NCBI GenBank assembly: GCA_028709235.1 | Contig: JAQVXL010000005.1 | Coordinates: forward strand, 19,316-56,507 | From: Desulfotomaculaceae bacterium | GTDB taxonomy: Bacteria; Bacillota; Desulfotomaculia; Desulfotomaculales; Pelotomaculaceae | Length of the DNA stretch: 37,192 nt | Reading direction: 5' to 3' | Shown: piece after piece, positions 1 through 10,458 of the stretch | Layout: each line of letters opens with the position of its first letter | Position numbering within the stretch: position 1 is the stretch's first letter | Position numbers and translations under genes: made by a program | Notes under the pieces: model-generated | The model's database searches: none | What the model was told of the DNA's origin: nothing | The model's input: the letters and a program-made list of their open reading frames with translations, nothing else

Positions 1-80
1 CTATGGTGCAGTAAAATATTAAAACATGCAATCTGAGCCTGACCGGATAAAACTCTGATCGGCCTAAATGAACGAATAGT

Positions 81-130
81 TTTTTACAATGGTATTTATA
101 GTTTTTAACAATGGCATTTAATGATATAAT
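81..130 (+). promoter_or_regulatory. Candidate promoter/operator with direct repeat upstream of the sensor-regulator gene
   Basis: Two near-identical blocks, TTTTTACAATGGTATTTA at 81-98 and TTTTTAACAATGGCATTTA at 102-120, repeat with a period of about 21-22 bases, i.e. two helical turns. A consensus-like TATAAT lies at 125-130 just downstream, so the second block would cover the -35 region. The Shine-Dalgarno sequence GGAGGGAG (167-174) and the ATG at 181 follow. A repeated site overlapping a promoter in front of a regulator gene suggests autoregulation; that part is inference. Confidence 0.45.
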
Positions 131-180
131 GATAAAGAATACCGTGTCAAAAAGGCTTCTATTTACGGAGGGAGCGTAAT

Positions 181-2139
181 ATGAGTCAGGAAATGCAATT
201 GGGGCATATATTAAAATTGCAGACAGGGTCAGGAAAGAATTATTTGAAGGATAAGCGTGTGCTTATTCTAAATGCTAACGCGATTGGCATCCTGCGCAAA
301 GACCTGATATACACTCTGGGTAAAGAAAAAGCAAAAGGATTTTTAATCCGTTTTGGTTTTAATAACGGGTTCCGGGATGTGAATAACGTCATGCATGACT
401 TTCCCCGGATAGATCAAGAGGACCGCTACCATCTGGCCAGAAATTTTCATACTTTTATTGGGATGGCTAATGTTATTTCTGCTGAAAAAAAATCTAATGA
501 GCTCGATCACAATTGGATGTGTGAAGGTTGCTGGCATGATTCTTACGAAGCAGAACACCACATCAAGCACTTCGGTTCTGCAACAGAACCGGTGTGCTGG
601 ACACTGGTAGGGTATGCCAGTGGAATTATGTCGGCTTTTTTTGGTGAACGGGTAATTATCAAGGAAGTATCCTGTGTTGCTATGGGTGATCAGCAATGCC
701 GTTATGTCGGCAAGAAGCTGTCTGATTGGGGCGAAGAAATCCGTCCTGAGTTGCAGTACTATCATGGAACCACCCTCGGCCAAGGTATGGAGTGGCCTCA
801 AGCCAGCATAATGGAGCAAAATCAGGCTTTGATGCAAGCAGTAGCCGTACATGATCAGTTGACTAAGATGGTGTTAAACGGGGATGATATGTCTACAATC
901 ACAGGCGCAGTAGGCAAAATTATGAATGGCGCAGTAATGGTGGAGGATCATTCTTTCCAGCCAGTTTCCTACTTTTCACCTACTATGACAACAGAAGTCA
1001 ACCAACTGCCGCCTTTTACAACTAAGAATATAATTAGCGACTGGCGGCTGCGCCACCTGGCTGTTAAACTGACCCAAGAAAACAAGCCTGTTGTTCTTCC
1101 ATCGGAACTTACCAAGAGGCCGATAACCCAGTTCGTTTTCCCGATAATAAATAGGATGGAGGTTATCGGCTATGTCAGTCTTATTAAAACCGAAAAGAAG
1201 CTTACTGAATACGAACAGATGACAATGGAGTTTGTCGTTACGGTTCTCGCCCTTAAGATGATGCAGGACAGTACGGTAGCTAAAACTGAAACCCGCTTGC
1301 TGGGCGATTTCGTTCTGGAATTAATTACGGGTAACTTTAAGTCTGAAAGTTCAATCGTTGAAAGGGCACGTTGTCTTGGTTACAAAATTAAACGGTCACA
1401 CCGGGTACTTGTCGCCAGTTTAGATAAGCCTGCTTGTTCACTGGAACGATCTACCCGTACCGAAGGGCAAACCGGCGATATAAGAGAACAGCTTTGCGGA
1501 ATAATTAATACGGCGCTGGGTATGTATAATAGAACTGGCACAGCTACTGTTACCGGTGATAATATTGTTATACTAACAGCGCTGGAAGACAGGAATTCTT
1601 CCAATACAGTTGAACTGGCGCGGAACATTCAAAAGATGATTGCCAAGCACTTACCTTCAATTACAATTTCTATTGGATTAGGAAGAGTTTGCTTCACCCC
1701 GCAGGATTTTAGCGACTCTTACCAGGAAGCCAAATGGGCTTTGAAAGTAATAAAATCGTTGAACCAAAAAAATATGGTTATCCCCTTTGATTGTCTGGGT
1801 ACATTCGGCCTGCTTTTTAATACTAACAACGAGAGCAGCCTGATGCAATTTATGAATGATCAACTCGGTGGGTTGCTGGAATACGATAATAAACACGGCA
1901 GCCAGTTAGTAGAAACATTAAATCATTATTATAACTGTAACTGTAATATGAAAGAAGCTGCCAAGGCTACTATGGTGACCTTAAGTGGCTTTAAATATCG
2001 CATTGGAAAGATATGTGAAGTAGGTAACTTTTCCTTGAAAGATCCAAATAAAAGGTTTGATTTGCAGTTAGCATTGAAAATATGGTGTTTAAGCAATGAT
2101 AATCCTGACGACAGGGAGCCTCTAGGCTATGTGAGATAA
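181..2139 (+). CDS. XylR/MopR-type aromatic-sensor (V4R) transcriptional regulator with PucR/CdaR-type output
   Basis: A 652-residue regulator. Residues about 1-180 form a XylR_N plus V4R sensor. Measured from Cys139 of the EPVCW motif, Glu162, Cys165 and Cys173 fall at the spacing of the four zinc ligands I recall for the phenol sensor MopR (C155, E178, C181, C189). His90 and Trp118 fall where its phenol-contacting H106 and W134 would be. The rest, from about residue 215, is not the sigma-54 AAA+ module of XylR, DmpR or MopR. It is a GAF/CdaR-like middle region and, at about 580-640, a PucR-type helix-turn-helix. The likely role is control of aromatic-compound genes, perhaps to the left of the window. 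The start is fixed by GGAGGGAG six bases upstream. The domain assignment is strong; the ligand is inferred. Confidence 0.85.
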   Translation: MSQEMQLGHILKLQTGSGKNYLKDKRVLILNANAIGILRKDLIYTLGKEKAKGFLIRFGFNNGFRDVNNVMHDFPRIDQEDRYHLARNFHTFIGMANVISAEKKSNELDHNWMCEGCWHDSYEAEHHIKHFGSATEPVCWTLVGYASGIMSAFFGERVIIKEVSCVAMGDQQCRYVGKKLSDWGEEIRPELQYYHGTTLGQGMEWPQASIMEQNQALMQAVAVHDQLTKMVLNGDDMSTITGAVGKIMNGAVMVEDHSFQPVSYFSPTMTTEVNQLPPFTTKNIISDWRLRHLAVKLTQENKPVVLPSELTKRPITQFVFPIINRMEVIGYVSLIKTEKKLTEYEQMTMEFVVTVLALKMMQDSTVAKTETRLLGDFVLELITGNFKSESSIVERARCLGYKIKRSHRVLVASLDKPACSLERSTRTEGQTGDIREQLCGIINTALGMYNRTGTATVTGDNIVILTALEDRNSSNTVELARNIQKMIAKHLPSITISIGLGRVCFTPQDFSDSYQEAKWALKVIKSLNQKNMVIPFDCLGTFGLLFNTNNESSLMQFMNDQLGGLLEYDNKHGSQLVETLNHYYNCNCNMKEAAKATMVTLSGFKYRIGKICEVGNFSLKDPNKRFDLQLALKIWCLSNDNPDDREPLGYVR

Positions 2140-2184
2140 AGACTTCATACACTCAGAGAATATTTTTGCCCTTGGAGGATGGTC

Positions 2185-2700
2185 ATGGTAGAATATGTAA
2201 TCTTGGTGGATGAAAACGATAATATGGTAGGTACTGCTGAAAAAATAGATGCTCACAAGAACCCAAGATTGCACCGGGCGTTTTCAATCATTGTTGCCAA
2301 CAGCAGCGGTGAGCTGTTAATACAAAAACGCGCTGAGATCAAGTACCATAATCCGGGGATGTGGGCCAATACCTGTTGTGGTCACCCGCGGCCGGGAGAA
2401 GACCTCGAGACGGCTGCGCACAGAAGACTGCGGGAGGAAATGGGATTTGACACCGGGATAGAGGAAGTTTTTTCATTTATTTACGAAACTGAGTTTGCCA
2501 ATGGCTTGACGGAGAAGGAGTATGACCACGTCTTTTTCGGGAGATGGGATGGAACACCGGTAAAGAGTCCAGATGAGGTGGCTGATTACAAGTGGATTGC
2601 CAAAGATGTTCTGGCCGAGGATATTAGAAAGAATCCGGAAATATATACGTCATGGTTTAAGATTGCCTGGGAAAAACTATTAAAAGAAAAGGTAATATGA
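2185..2700 (+). CDS. idi: Isopentenyl-diphosphate delta-isomerase, type 1 (Nudix fold)
   Basis: Interconverts IPP and DMAPP for isoprenoid synthesis (quinone, undecaprenyl phosphate and similar products) in the cytoplasm. The 171-residue length fits the family. Seen are the metal-site motif TCCGHP, a Nudix-like helix (GEDLETAAHRRLREEMGF) and the EYDH segment holding the second catalytic Glu. An ATG at 2179 directly abuts the GGAGG at 2174-2178 and is too close to be used. The ATG at 2185 has six-base spacing and is preferred. The gene stands 45 bases after the sensor-regulator and may be co-transcribed with it, though no functional link is evident. Type 1 enzymes are less usual in Bacillota, which more often carry the FMN-dependent type 2 enzyme or none. 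Confidence 0.93.
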   Translation: MVEYVILVDENDNMVGTAEKIDAHKNPRLHRAFSIIVANSSGELLIQKRAEIKYHNPGMWANTCCGHPRPGEDLETAAHRRLREEMGFDTGIEEVFSFIYETEFANGLTEKEYDHVFFGRWDGTPVKSPDEVADYKWIAKDVLAEDIRKNPEIYTSWFKIAWEKLLKEKVI

Positions 2701-2833
2701 TTGGATTGCGTTACTTTAAGCTGAACATTTGGGAGGTTTCCTTTATATAAATCTTATTAATTAAATATGCTCTTAAATATAGCTGATAACATTCGGTTTA
2801 ATGGTGAATTATTTTGTGGGTCAAAGGCTCGCC

Positions 2834-2859
2834 AACCCGGATTTATATCGGTTTTTTTT
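2834..2859 (+). terminator. Probable rho-independent terminator downstream of idi
   Basis: AACC(CG)GAT, a short loop, then ATC-GGTT followed by eight T residues forms a bulged hairpin with a U tract. It lies about 135 bases after the idi stop. An upstream GGGT (2817-2820) could compete for the ACCC strand. The rest of 2701-2989 is AT-rich and shows no gene. Confidence 0.5.
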
Positions 2860-2930
2860 ATTATAAGTCGAACTATAGCCTAAAATTCAATGAACAATGT
2901 CTACAGCCGGCACTGATGCCAGTGAAGGAT

Positions 2931-2959
2931 TTGCGCTAATAACTTAGAATTTATATTAT
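2931..2959 (+). promoter_or_regulatory. Candidate sigma-A promoter for pcrA
   Basis: TTGCGC (2931-2936) and TATTAT (2954-2959) are separated by 17 bases, about 30 bases before the pcrA start. The -35 element matches only moderately. Confidence 0.4.
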
Positions 2960-2989
2960 TAAATAAGATGTTAGATTTTTGGAGGATTG

Positions 2990-5164
2990 ATGGACGTATT
3001 AGACAATCTTAATCCCGCCCAGGTTGAGGCGGTGACATACGGGGACGGACCGCTGCTGGTCCTGGCCGGCGCCGGCAGCGGCAAAACCAGGGTTTTGACT
3101 TGCCGGGTTGTATATCTGATCAAGGAAATGCTGATCCAGCCCTACCGTATTCTGGCTATTACTTTTACCAACAAAGCAGCCCGGGAAATGAGGGCGCGGG
3201 TAGAAGCCTTGGCGCCGGAGATGTCCCGTGACATCTGGATCTGCACCTTTCATGCCGCTTGCCTGCGTATTTTAAAGCGCCAGGAGGAGTTTTTCGGGCG
3301 CAGCCGCGATTTTGTGATCTATGACAGCGATGACCAGCTTACCGTTGTCAAGGACTGTATCAAAGAGCTGGATATCGACGAAAAAAGATATCCGCCCCGG
3401 GCGATCGCGGCGGCCATCTCCCAGGCTAAAAACCAGCTGCTCACCGCGAGCGATTACGAAAGGTATGCTTACGATAATTTTAACCAGGCCGTTACCAGGG
3501 TTTATGTCCTGTATCAGGAAAAACTGCGGCGGAATAACGCTGTAGATTTTGACGACCTTATTTTTCTAACAGTGCGGCTTTTCCGGGAGTACCCCCAGGT
3601 CCTGGCCTACTACCAGGACCGCTTCCGCCATATACTGGTCGATGAATACCAGGATACTAACCATGCCCAGTATGTTTTGGTCAACCTGCTGGCGGGCGCT
3701 CACCGCAACTTATTCGCGGTGGGGGATCCGGACCAGGGTATCTATAGCTGGCGGGGCGCGGATATTAAAAATATCTTAAGCTTTGAAAGAGACTACCCTG
3801 AGGCAGCGTTAATAAAGCTTGAGCAGAATTACCGCTCAACCGGTCAAATCCTGGAGGCGGCCAATCATATTATCAAAAACAACGAAAACCGCAAGGAAAA
3901 GCGCTTGTGGACCGCGGCCAGCCCAGGCGCCGGCCTGGTAAGCTTTTTTTGCGAGGACGAGCACAAGGAAGCTGATTATATAGCAAGGATAATTTTTCAG
4001 CTAAAAGAAACGGAAAACAGGCCTTACCGTGATTTTGCCGTGCTGTACCGCACCCACGCCCAGTCGCGGGTGATCGAGGAAAAATTTGTCCGGGCGGGCT
4101 TGCCTTATACTATTGTCGGGGGCTTGAAATTTTACGCCCGGAAAGAAATAAAAGATATACTGGCCTATCTCAGACTGATCGTAAACCAGCGGGACACGGT
4201 CAGCCTGGCCAGAATAATAAATGTGCCCAGGCGCGGTATCGGGCCGGCTTCTTTCAGTAAAATTATATCTTTTGCTGAGAATCATGTAATCACGCCGGTT
4301 GAAGCTCTTGCCAGATCAGCTGAAATTGGCGGCCTTTCCGCCAGGGCCAGGGCTAAGTGCAGCGAACTGGGCCTGCTGCTCCGGCGCTTAACAGAAGCAT
4401 CATTCGACGCCGCGGTTACCGACCTGGCCAGGGAAGTGCTGGAACAAACCGGGTACCGGAAGGAACTGCTGGCTGAAGATACCGTGGAGTCGCGCACCAG
4501 GCTGGAAAACCTGGACGAGTTTATTTCCGGAACCCTGGAATTTGACCAGGAAGCCGATGAAAAAGGGCTCAGGAGTTTTCTTGAGAATATAGCCCTGGTA
4601 ACTGACCTGGACAAGTACGACACGGAAAGTGACCAGGTGTCCCTGATGACACTGCACAGCGCCAAAGGCCTGGAATACCCGGTTGTGTTCCTACCCGGTC
4701 TGGAGGAGGGCGTCTTTCCCCATTTCCGGTCATTGCTGGAACCAGGTGAACTGGAGGAGGAACGCCGCTTGTGTTATGTCGGCGTGACCAGGGCTATGGA
4801 GCGCCTTTACCTTACCCACTGCTGGAAGAGGACTCTTTTTGGCGCCGAGAAGTACAACAAACCCTCCCGCTTTCTTGAGGAAATCCCCCCCCACCTTTTG
4901 AGCGGTGATGACTTCCTGGAGAAAGCCGGTGAAAAACGCCGGACCGGGCAGGGAAAGACAGGAGTTACCGGCGCCAAAAAAATTTCGGATTCACAGCGAT
5001 ATATTCTCGGAGACCGGGTCAGGCACAGTAAATGGGGCCCGGGTGTGATCGTCGGGGTGCGGGGCGAGGGCGAGGACACAGAGTACCAGGTGGCCTTTCC
5101 GGACCAGGGCATAAAAGTGCTCCTGGCAAAATTCGCGCCGCTGGAGAAGGCAAACGAGATGTAA
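2990..5164 (+). CDS. pcrA: ATP-dependent 3'-5' DNA helicase PcrA/UvrD
   Basis: Superfamily 1A helicase used in nucleotide-excision repair, in removing recombinase from DNA and in rolling-circle replication. All expected motifs are visible: Walker A GAGSGKTR (27-34, Lys32), Walker B DEYQDTN (from Asp218), motif III GDPDQGIYSWRGAD (about 245), motif V TLHSAKGLEYPVVFLPG, and motif VI EERRLCYVGVTRA. The C-terminal tail (about 673-724, GDRVRHSKWGPGVIVGV) is the Tudor-like domain that binds RNA polymerase in PcrA. The length of 724 residues is typical. A TTG at 2987 lies only one base after GGAGG; the ATG at 2990 is better placed. Upstream of ligA, as in many Bacillota, with amj inserted between them. 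Confidence 0.97.
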   Translation: MDVLDNLNPAQVEAVTYGDGPLLVLAGAGSGKTRVLTCRVVYLIKEMLIQPYRILAITFTNKAAREMRARVEALAPEMSRDIWICTFHAACLRILKRQEEFFGRSRDFVIYDSDDQLTVVKDCIKELDIDEKRYPPRAIAAAISQAKNQLLTASDYERYAYDNFNQAVTRVYVLYQEKLRRNNAVDFDDLIFLTVRLFREYPQVLAYYQDRFRHILVDEYQDTNHAQYVLVNLLAGAHRNLFAVGDPDQGIYSWRGADIKNILSFERDYPEAALIKLEQNYRSTGQILEAANHIIKNNENRKEKRLWTAASPGAGLVSFFCEDEHKEADYIARIIFQLKETENRPYRDFAVLYRTHAQSRVIEEKFVRAGLPYTIVGGLKFYARKEIKDILAYLRLIVNQRDTVSLARIINVPRRGIGPASFSKIISFAENHVITPVEALARSAEIGGLSARARAKCSELGLLLRRLTEASFDAAVTDLAREVLEQTGYRKELLAEDTVESRTRLENLDEFISGTLEFDQEADEKGLRSFLENIALVTDLDKYDTESDQVSLMTLHSAKGLEYPVVFLPGLEEGVFPHFRSLLEPGELEEERRLCYVGVTRAMERLYLTHCWKRTLFGAEKYNKPSRFLEEIPPHLLSGDDFLEKAGEKRRTGQGKTGVTGAKKISDSQRYILGDRVRHSKWGPGVIVGVRGEGEDTEYQVAFPDQGIKVLLAKFAPLEKANEM

Positions 5165-5254
5165 TAATTAAAATATAAATTGGTGTGACCTAACCGGGTA
5201 ACTGAGGTATTTGTCTTTTGGCAATACTATTATTAGACCGGTTGCGGAGGGATT

Positions 5255-6127
5255 ATGGAGCGTCTCCTGATCGTGGCCGCTCTTACAGCGGTTATCCATT
5301 TTATCAATACCCTGGCTTATGCTATGCGCATATCGGGTGTGCGCACCCGGCGACTGGCCACTGGCTTATCTATTTATAACGTGATATTTCTTATAGCCAG
5401 TACCGCCAATACTATTCAGGCGCCGATCCTCGCGTCAATCGTAGAGATAGTTATTAAAACCGGGCAGATCCAGGCGGGGGGCGGGGTGACAGACGCGCAG
5501 CTGATTAACAGCGCCGCTTACCAGGCGCTGCTGGTCTCGCTCACCCAGAACATACGGTTCGTAATCCTGGCTGCGACTGTGGGGACTATTATTGCTGCGG
5601 CCTTGATTCCTGCATTTGTCAATATATTTAACCGGGCTATCTTCTTATTCGAAGAGACCGGCTCAGTGCCCCGCATGCTGGGCAGGATCATGATATCACC
5701 CCGCCGGTTTATGAAAGCCGGCGGCCAAATCGTCCAGCCGGGCAAGAGTTCTCTTAAAATAGCGCCAAAAAAGAAAATGGCCATCCCCAAGACATTTTTA
5801 TTTTTAAATATTATTGTTACCGGTGTGTATACTACCGGGGTGCTCTCTGCCATTTACGCCGGGGCGCTGTTTCCCAATTTCCGTTCAACCGCTGCCCTGC
5901 TTTCGGCTGTGGTAAACGGGGTGGCCACCATTCTCTCGGCGACGGTAGTCGAGCCTACTGCCGCAGCCATTACTGACCAGGCACTGCGGGGGGAACGGGA
6001 CGAGGAAGATGTGAAACAAATGGTTATATACCTTACAATCACAAGGATCTTGGGCACGGTTTTGGCCCAGCTGATTTTTGTGCCGGCAGCTTACCTGGTC
6101 AAATATGCAGCTTCCCTGCTGGTGTAA
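5255..6127 (+). CDS. amj: Lipid II flippase Amj family protein (DUF2837)
   Basis: A 290-residue polytopic membrane protein with about six hydrophobic segments. The N-terminus (HFINTLAYAMRISGVRTRR, then NTIQAPILA) resembles Bacillus subtilis Amj/YdaH, the alternate flippase that moves lipid-linked peptidoglycan precursors when MurJ is absent. An internal stretch of about 30-40 polar residues (PRRFMKAGG to KKKMAIPK) separates two membrane blocks. GCGGAGGG gives a good ribosome site for the ATG. Located 90 bases after pcrA and closed by its own hairpin. The family call rests on recalled similarity. Confidence 0.82.
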   Translation: MERLLIVAALTAVIHFINTLAYAMRISGVRTRRLATGLSIYNVIFLIASTANTIQAPILASIVEIVIKTGQIQAGGGVTDAQLINSAAYQALLVSLTQNIRFVILAATVGTIIAAALIPAFVNIFNRAIFLFEETGSVPRMLGRIMISPRRFMKAGGQIVQPGKSSLKIAPKKKMAIPKTFLFLNIIVTGVYTTGVLSAIYAGALFPNFRSTAALLSAVVNGVATILSATVVEPTAAAITDQALRGERDEEDVKQMVIYLTITRILGTVLAQLIFVPAAYLVKYAASLLV

Positions 6128-6146
6128 GAGGGTTATGTAGATAAGG

Positions 6147-6179
6147 CGTGTCAAGGGGGCGATTTCCTTGACACGATTT
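6147..6179 (+). terminator. Rho-independent terminator after amj
   Basis: CGTGTCAAGG (6147-6156) and CCTTGACACG (6166-6175) form a perfect 10-bp stem with a nine-base loop, followed by ATTTTC. A further partial copy, CTTGACACA, follows directly. Confidence 0.75.
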
Positions 6180-6230
6180 TCTTGACACATATGTTGTGAA
6201 ACTGACTGTTGCGGTCGGCACAATGACAGT

Positions 6231-8368
<2,138 letters not shown>

Positions 8369-8456
8369 ACGTTATCTAAAAAAATAAACATGCATTAAAA
8401 TATAGCCTTTGAGATCTGCTAATATTGATTGCTAAAATTGGAGAAGGTGAAAAAAC

Positions 8457-8738
8457 TTGATCACAAAGAAAGACGTTGAACACGTTGCCCTGCTGAGCAG
8501 GCTGGAGTTGACCGGGCCGGAGAAAGATATGTACACCAGGCAGCTGAATGACATTCTGGAGCATTTTCAATTTCTCGCACGTCTTGATACGGAAAATGTG
8601 CAGCCTACCGCCCATGTGCTGCCTTTGCAAAATGTTTTTCGCGAGGACTGGGCAGGCCTGCATATCTCTCGGGAAGACGCCCTGGCCAACTGTCCTGACC
8701 AGGAAGAGAATTACTTTAAAGTGCCAAAAATTGTTTAA
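8457..8738 (+). CDS. gatC: Asp-tRNA(Asn)/Glu-tRNA(Gln) amidotransferase subunit C
   Basis: Small stabilising subunit of the GatCAB complex that converts misacylated Glu-tRNA(Gln) or Asp-tRNA(Asn) to the amide form. The 93 residues show the typical start ITKKDVEHVALLSRLEL and the conserved central NVQPTAHVLPL segment. It starts at TTG, eight bases or fewer after the ribosome site GGAGAAGGTG (8440-8449). First gene of gatC-gatA-gatB. Confidence 0.96.
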   Translation: MITKKDVEHVALLSRLELTGPEKDMYTRQLNDILEHFQFLARLDTENVQPTAHVLPLQNVFREDWAGLHISREDALANCPDQEENYFKVPKIV

Positions 8739-8795
8739 GCACGGGAAACCAGGATCCGGGTTGGACAACCTGCTGTTTTTTGGGAGGCGAGTGAT

Positions 8796-10253
8796 TTGCA
8801 GTTTACTCTGCGTACTGCACATGAAATGCACGATCAATTAATAAAAAAAGAAATTTCAGCGGAAGAATTAAACAAGACTGTTTTTGCCAGGATTGATGCT
8901 GTCGATGATCAGATCGGGGCTTATATAACCAGGACCAGGGAAAATGCTCTGGCCCAGGCCCGGGCAGTCGACAGGCAAATCAGGAATGGCGAAAAAATCT
9001 CTCCCCTTTCCGGCATCCCCATTGCAATAAAAGATAACATATGCACTGACGGCATCAGAACTACGGCTGGTTCGAAAATCCTGTCCAATTTCATACCGCC
9101 GTACAGTGCTACTGTTGTTAAAAGACTGGAGGCTGCCGGCAGCACGATCGCCGGCAAGGCCAACCTGGACGAATTTGCGATGGGGTCTTCCAACGAAAAC
9201 TCAGCCTTTTTGGTAACACGGAACCCCTGGGATACCAGCAGGGTACCGGGCGGCTCCAGCGGGGGCTCCGCAGCAGCAGTAGCCGCCGGTGCAGCTGTTT
9301 GCGCACTTGGTTCTGATACCGGGGGCTCCATCAGGCAGCCGGCTTCGTTTTGCGGTGTTGTCGGCATGAAGCCCACTTACGGCGCAGTTTCACGTTACGG
9401 CCTGATTGCATACGCTTCTTCCCTTGACCAGATCGGGCCTTTTACCAGAGATGTTACCGACTGTGCCTTAATGCTGAATGCTATCTGCGGCCACGACCCG
9501 CTGGACTCTACCTCGGCTAAATACCAGGCGGTAGATTACACCGGTTTTTTAAAGGACGATGTGCGCGGCATGAAACTGGGTGTGCCCGAGGAATACATGG
9601 CGGAAGGAATAGACCCGGCGGTGCGCGGCGTCGTCTTAAAAGCAATGGAGAAATTGGAGTCCCTCGGCGCCGTGGTGGAATATACCACCCTTCCCCATAC
9701 TGAATACGCTTTGCCTACATACTACCTGATCGCCCAGGCCGAGGCCAGTTCGAACCTGGCCCGTTATGACGGGGTGCGTTATGGTATACGCGCCAAAGGC
9801 TCTGAAGATGTAATTGACATGTTTATGAAGACCCGCAGCCAGGGGTTCGGCCATGAGGTTAAAAGGAGAATCATGCTGGGGACATACGCGCTTTCAACAG
9901 GATACTATGATGCTCACTACCTGAAGGCGCTCAAGGTACGGACCCTGATTAAAGAGGACTTTGACCGCGCTTTTAAAAAATACGACCTGCTCCTTTCACC
10001 AGTATCACCTACCACAGCATTCCGCATCGGGGAGAAAATAGATAATCCCCTGCAGATGTACCTGTCTGATATTTGCACGATCTCGGTAAACCTGGCCGGC
10101 ATACCGGGGCTGTCAATTCCCTGCGGTTTTGCCGGAGGTTTGCCCGTTGGCCTGCAGTTGATGGGCAGGCATTTCGACGAGGGTACCATGTTCCGGGCGG
10201 CGTACACCTTCGAGCAGAATACTGACTATCATAAACAATTTCCGGAACTATAA
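8796..10253 (+). CDS. gatA: Asp-tRNA(Asn)/Glu-tRNA(Gln) amidotransferase subunit A (amidase)
   Basis: Amidase subunit that frees ammonia from glutamine and channels it to GatB. The Ser-cisSer-Lys triad is visible: Lys79 in IPIAIKDN, Ser154 in [10 protein letters not shown] and Ser178 in [12 protein letters not shown]. These are the same numbers I recall for Staphylococcus aureus GatA. The length of 485 residues is normal. It starts at TTG 8796 behind GGGAGGCGA. The stop codon TAA (10251-10253) is also the first three bases of a repeat element that separates gatA from gatB. Confidence 0.97.
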   Translation: MQFTLRTAHEMHDQLIKKEISAEELNKTVFARIDAVDDQIGAYITRTRENALAQARAVDRQIRNGEKISPLSGIPIAIKDNICTDGIRTTAGSKILSNFIPPYSATVVKRLEAAGSTIAGKANLDEFAMGSSNENSAFLVTRNPWDTSRVPGGSSGGSAAAVAAGAAVCALGSDTGGSIRQPASFCGVVGMKPTYGAVSRYGLIAYASSLDQIGPFTRDVTDCALMLNAICGHDPLDSTSAKYQAVDYTGFLKDDVRGMKLGVPEEYMAEGIDPAVRGVVLKAMEKLESLGAVVEYTTLPHTEYALPTYYLIAQAEASSNLARYDGVRYGIRAKGSEDVIDMFMKTRSQGFGHEVKRRIMLGTYALSTGYYDAHYLKALKVRTLIKEDFDRAFKKYDLLLSPVSPTTAFRIGEKIDNPLQMYLSDICTISVNLAGIPGLSIPCGFAGGLPVGLQLMGRHFDEGTMFRAAYTFEQNTDYHKQFPEL

Positions 10254-10440
10254 AACAAATTGACAGGATTTAGGATTAACAGGATTATAAAAGAGATTAA
10301 CAGGATTATTTTTTAAATATTGTTATTAAAATTATTTTGAACTAATTTTTATTTGTTTTATTGGGATATTTAATGCAAAAAAACTTTTTGAATCCTGTAA
10401 ATCCTGAGAAATCTTGTTAATCCTGTCCTAGTTGTTTTAT
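10250..10440. repeat. MITE-like element with imperfect inverted ends between gatA and gatB
   Basis: The left end reads ATAAAACAAATTGACAGGAT, then several GGATTAACAGGATT units. The right end, read on the other strand, is ATAAAACAACTAGGACAGGA followed by TTAACAAGATT and TTACAGGATT units. The arms are about 50 bases each and imperfect. The AT-rich core (about 10300-10388) holds no ORF. A 20-base identical left end occurs at 21168-21187. The element fills the gatA-gatB gap exactly and ends just before the gatB ribosome site. Confidence 0.65.
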
Positions 10441-10458
10441 AAGAGGAGGTATGTAGTT

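Noticed and set aside
2780-2860. Possible c-di-GMP-type riboswitch before the hairpin downstream of idi
   Set aside because: CAAAGGCTCGCC resembles part of the consensus, but the tetraloop and receptor and the second stem are not found; only the terminator-like hairpin is kept.
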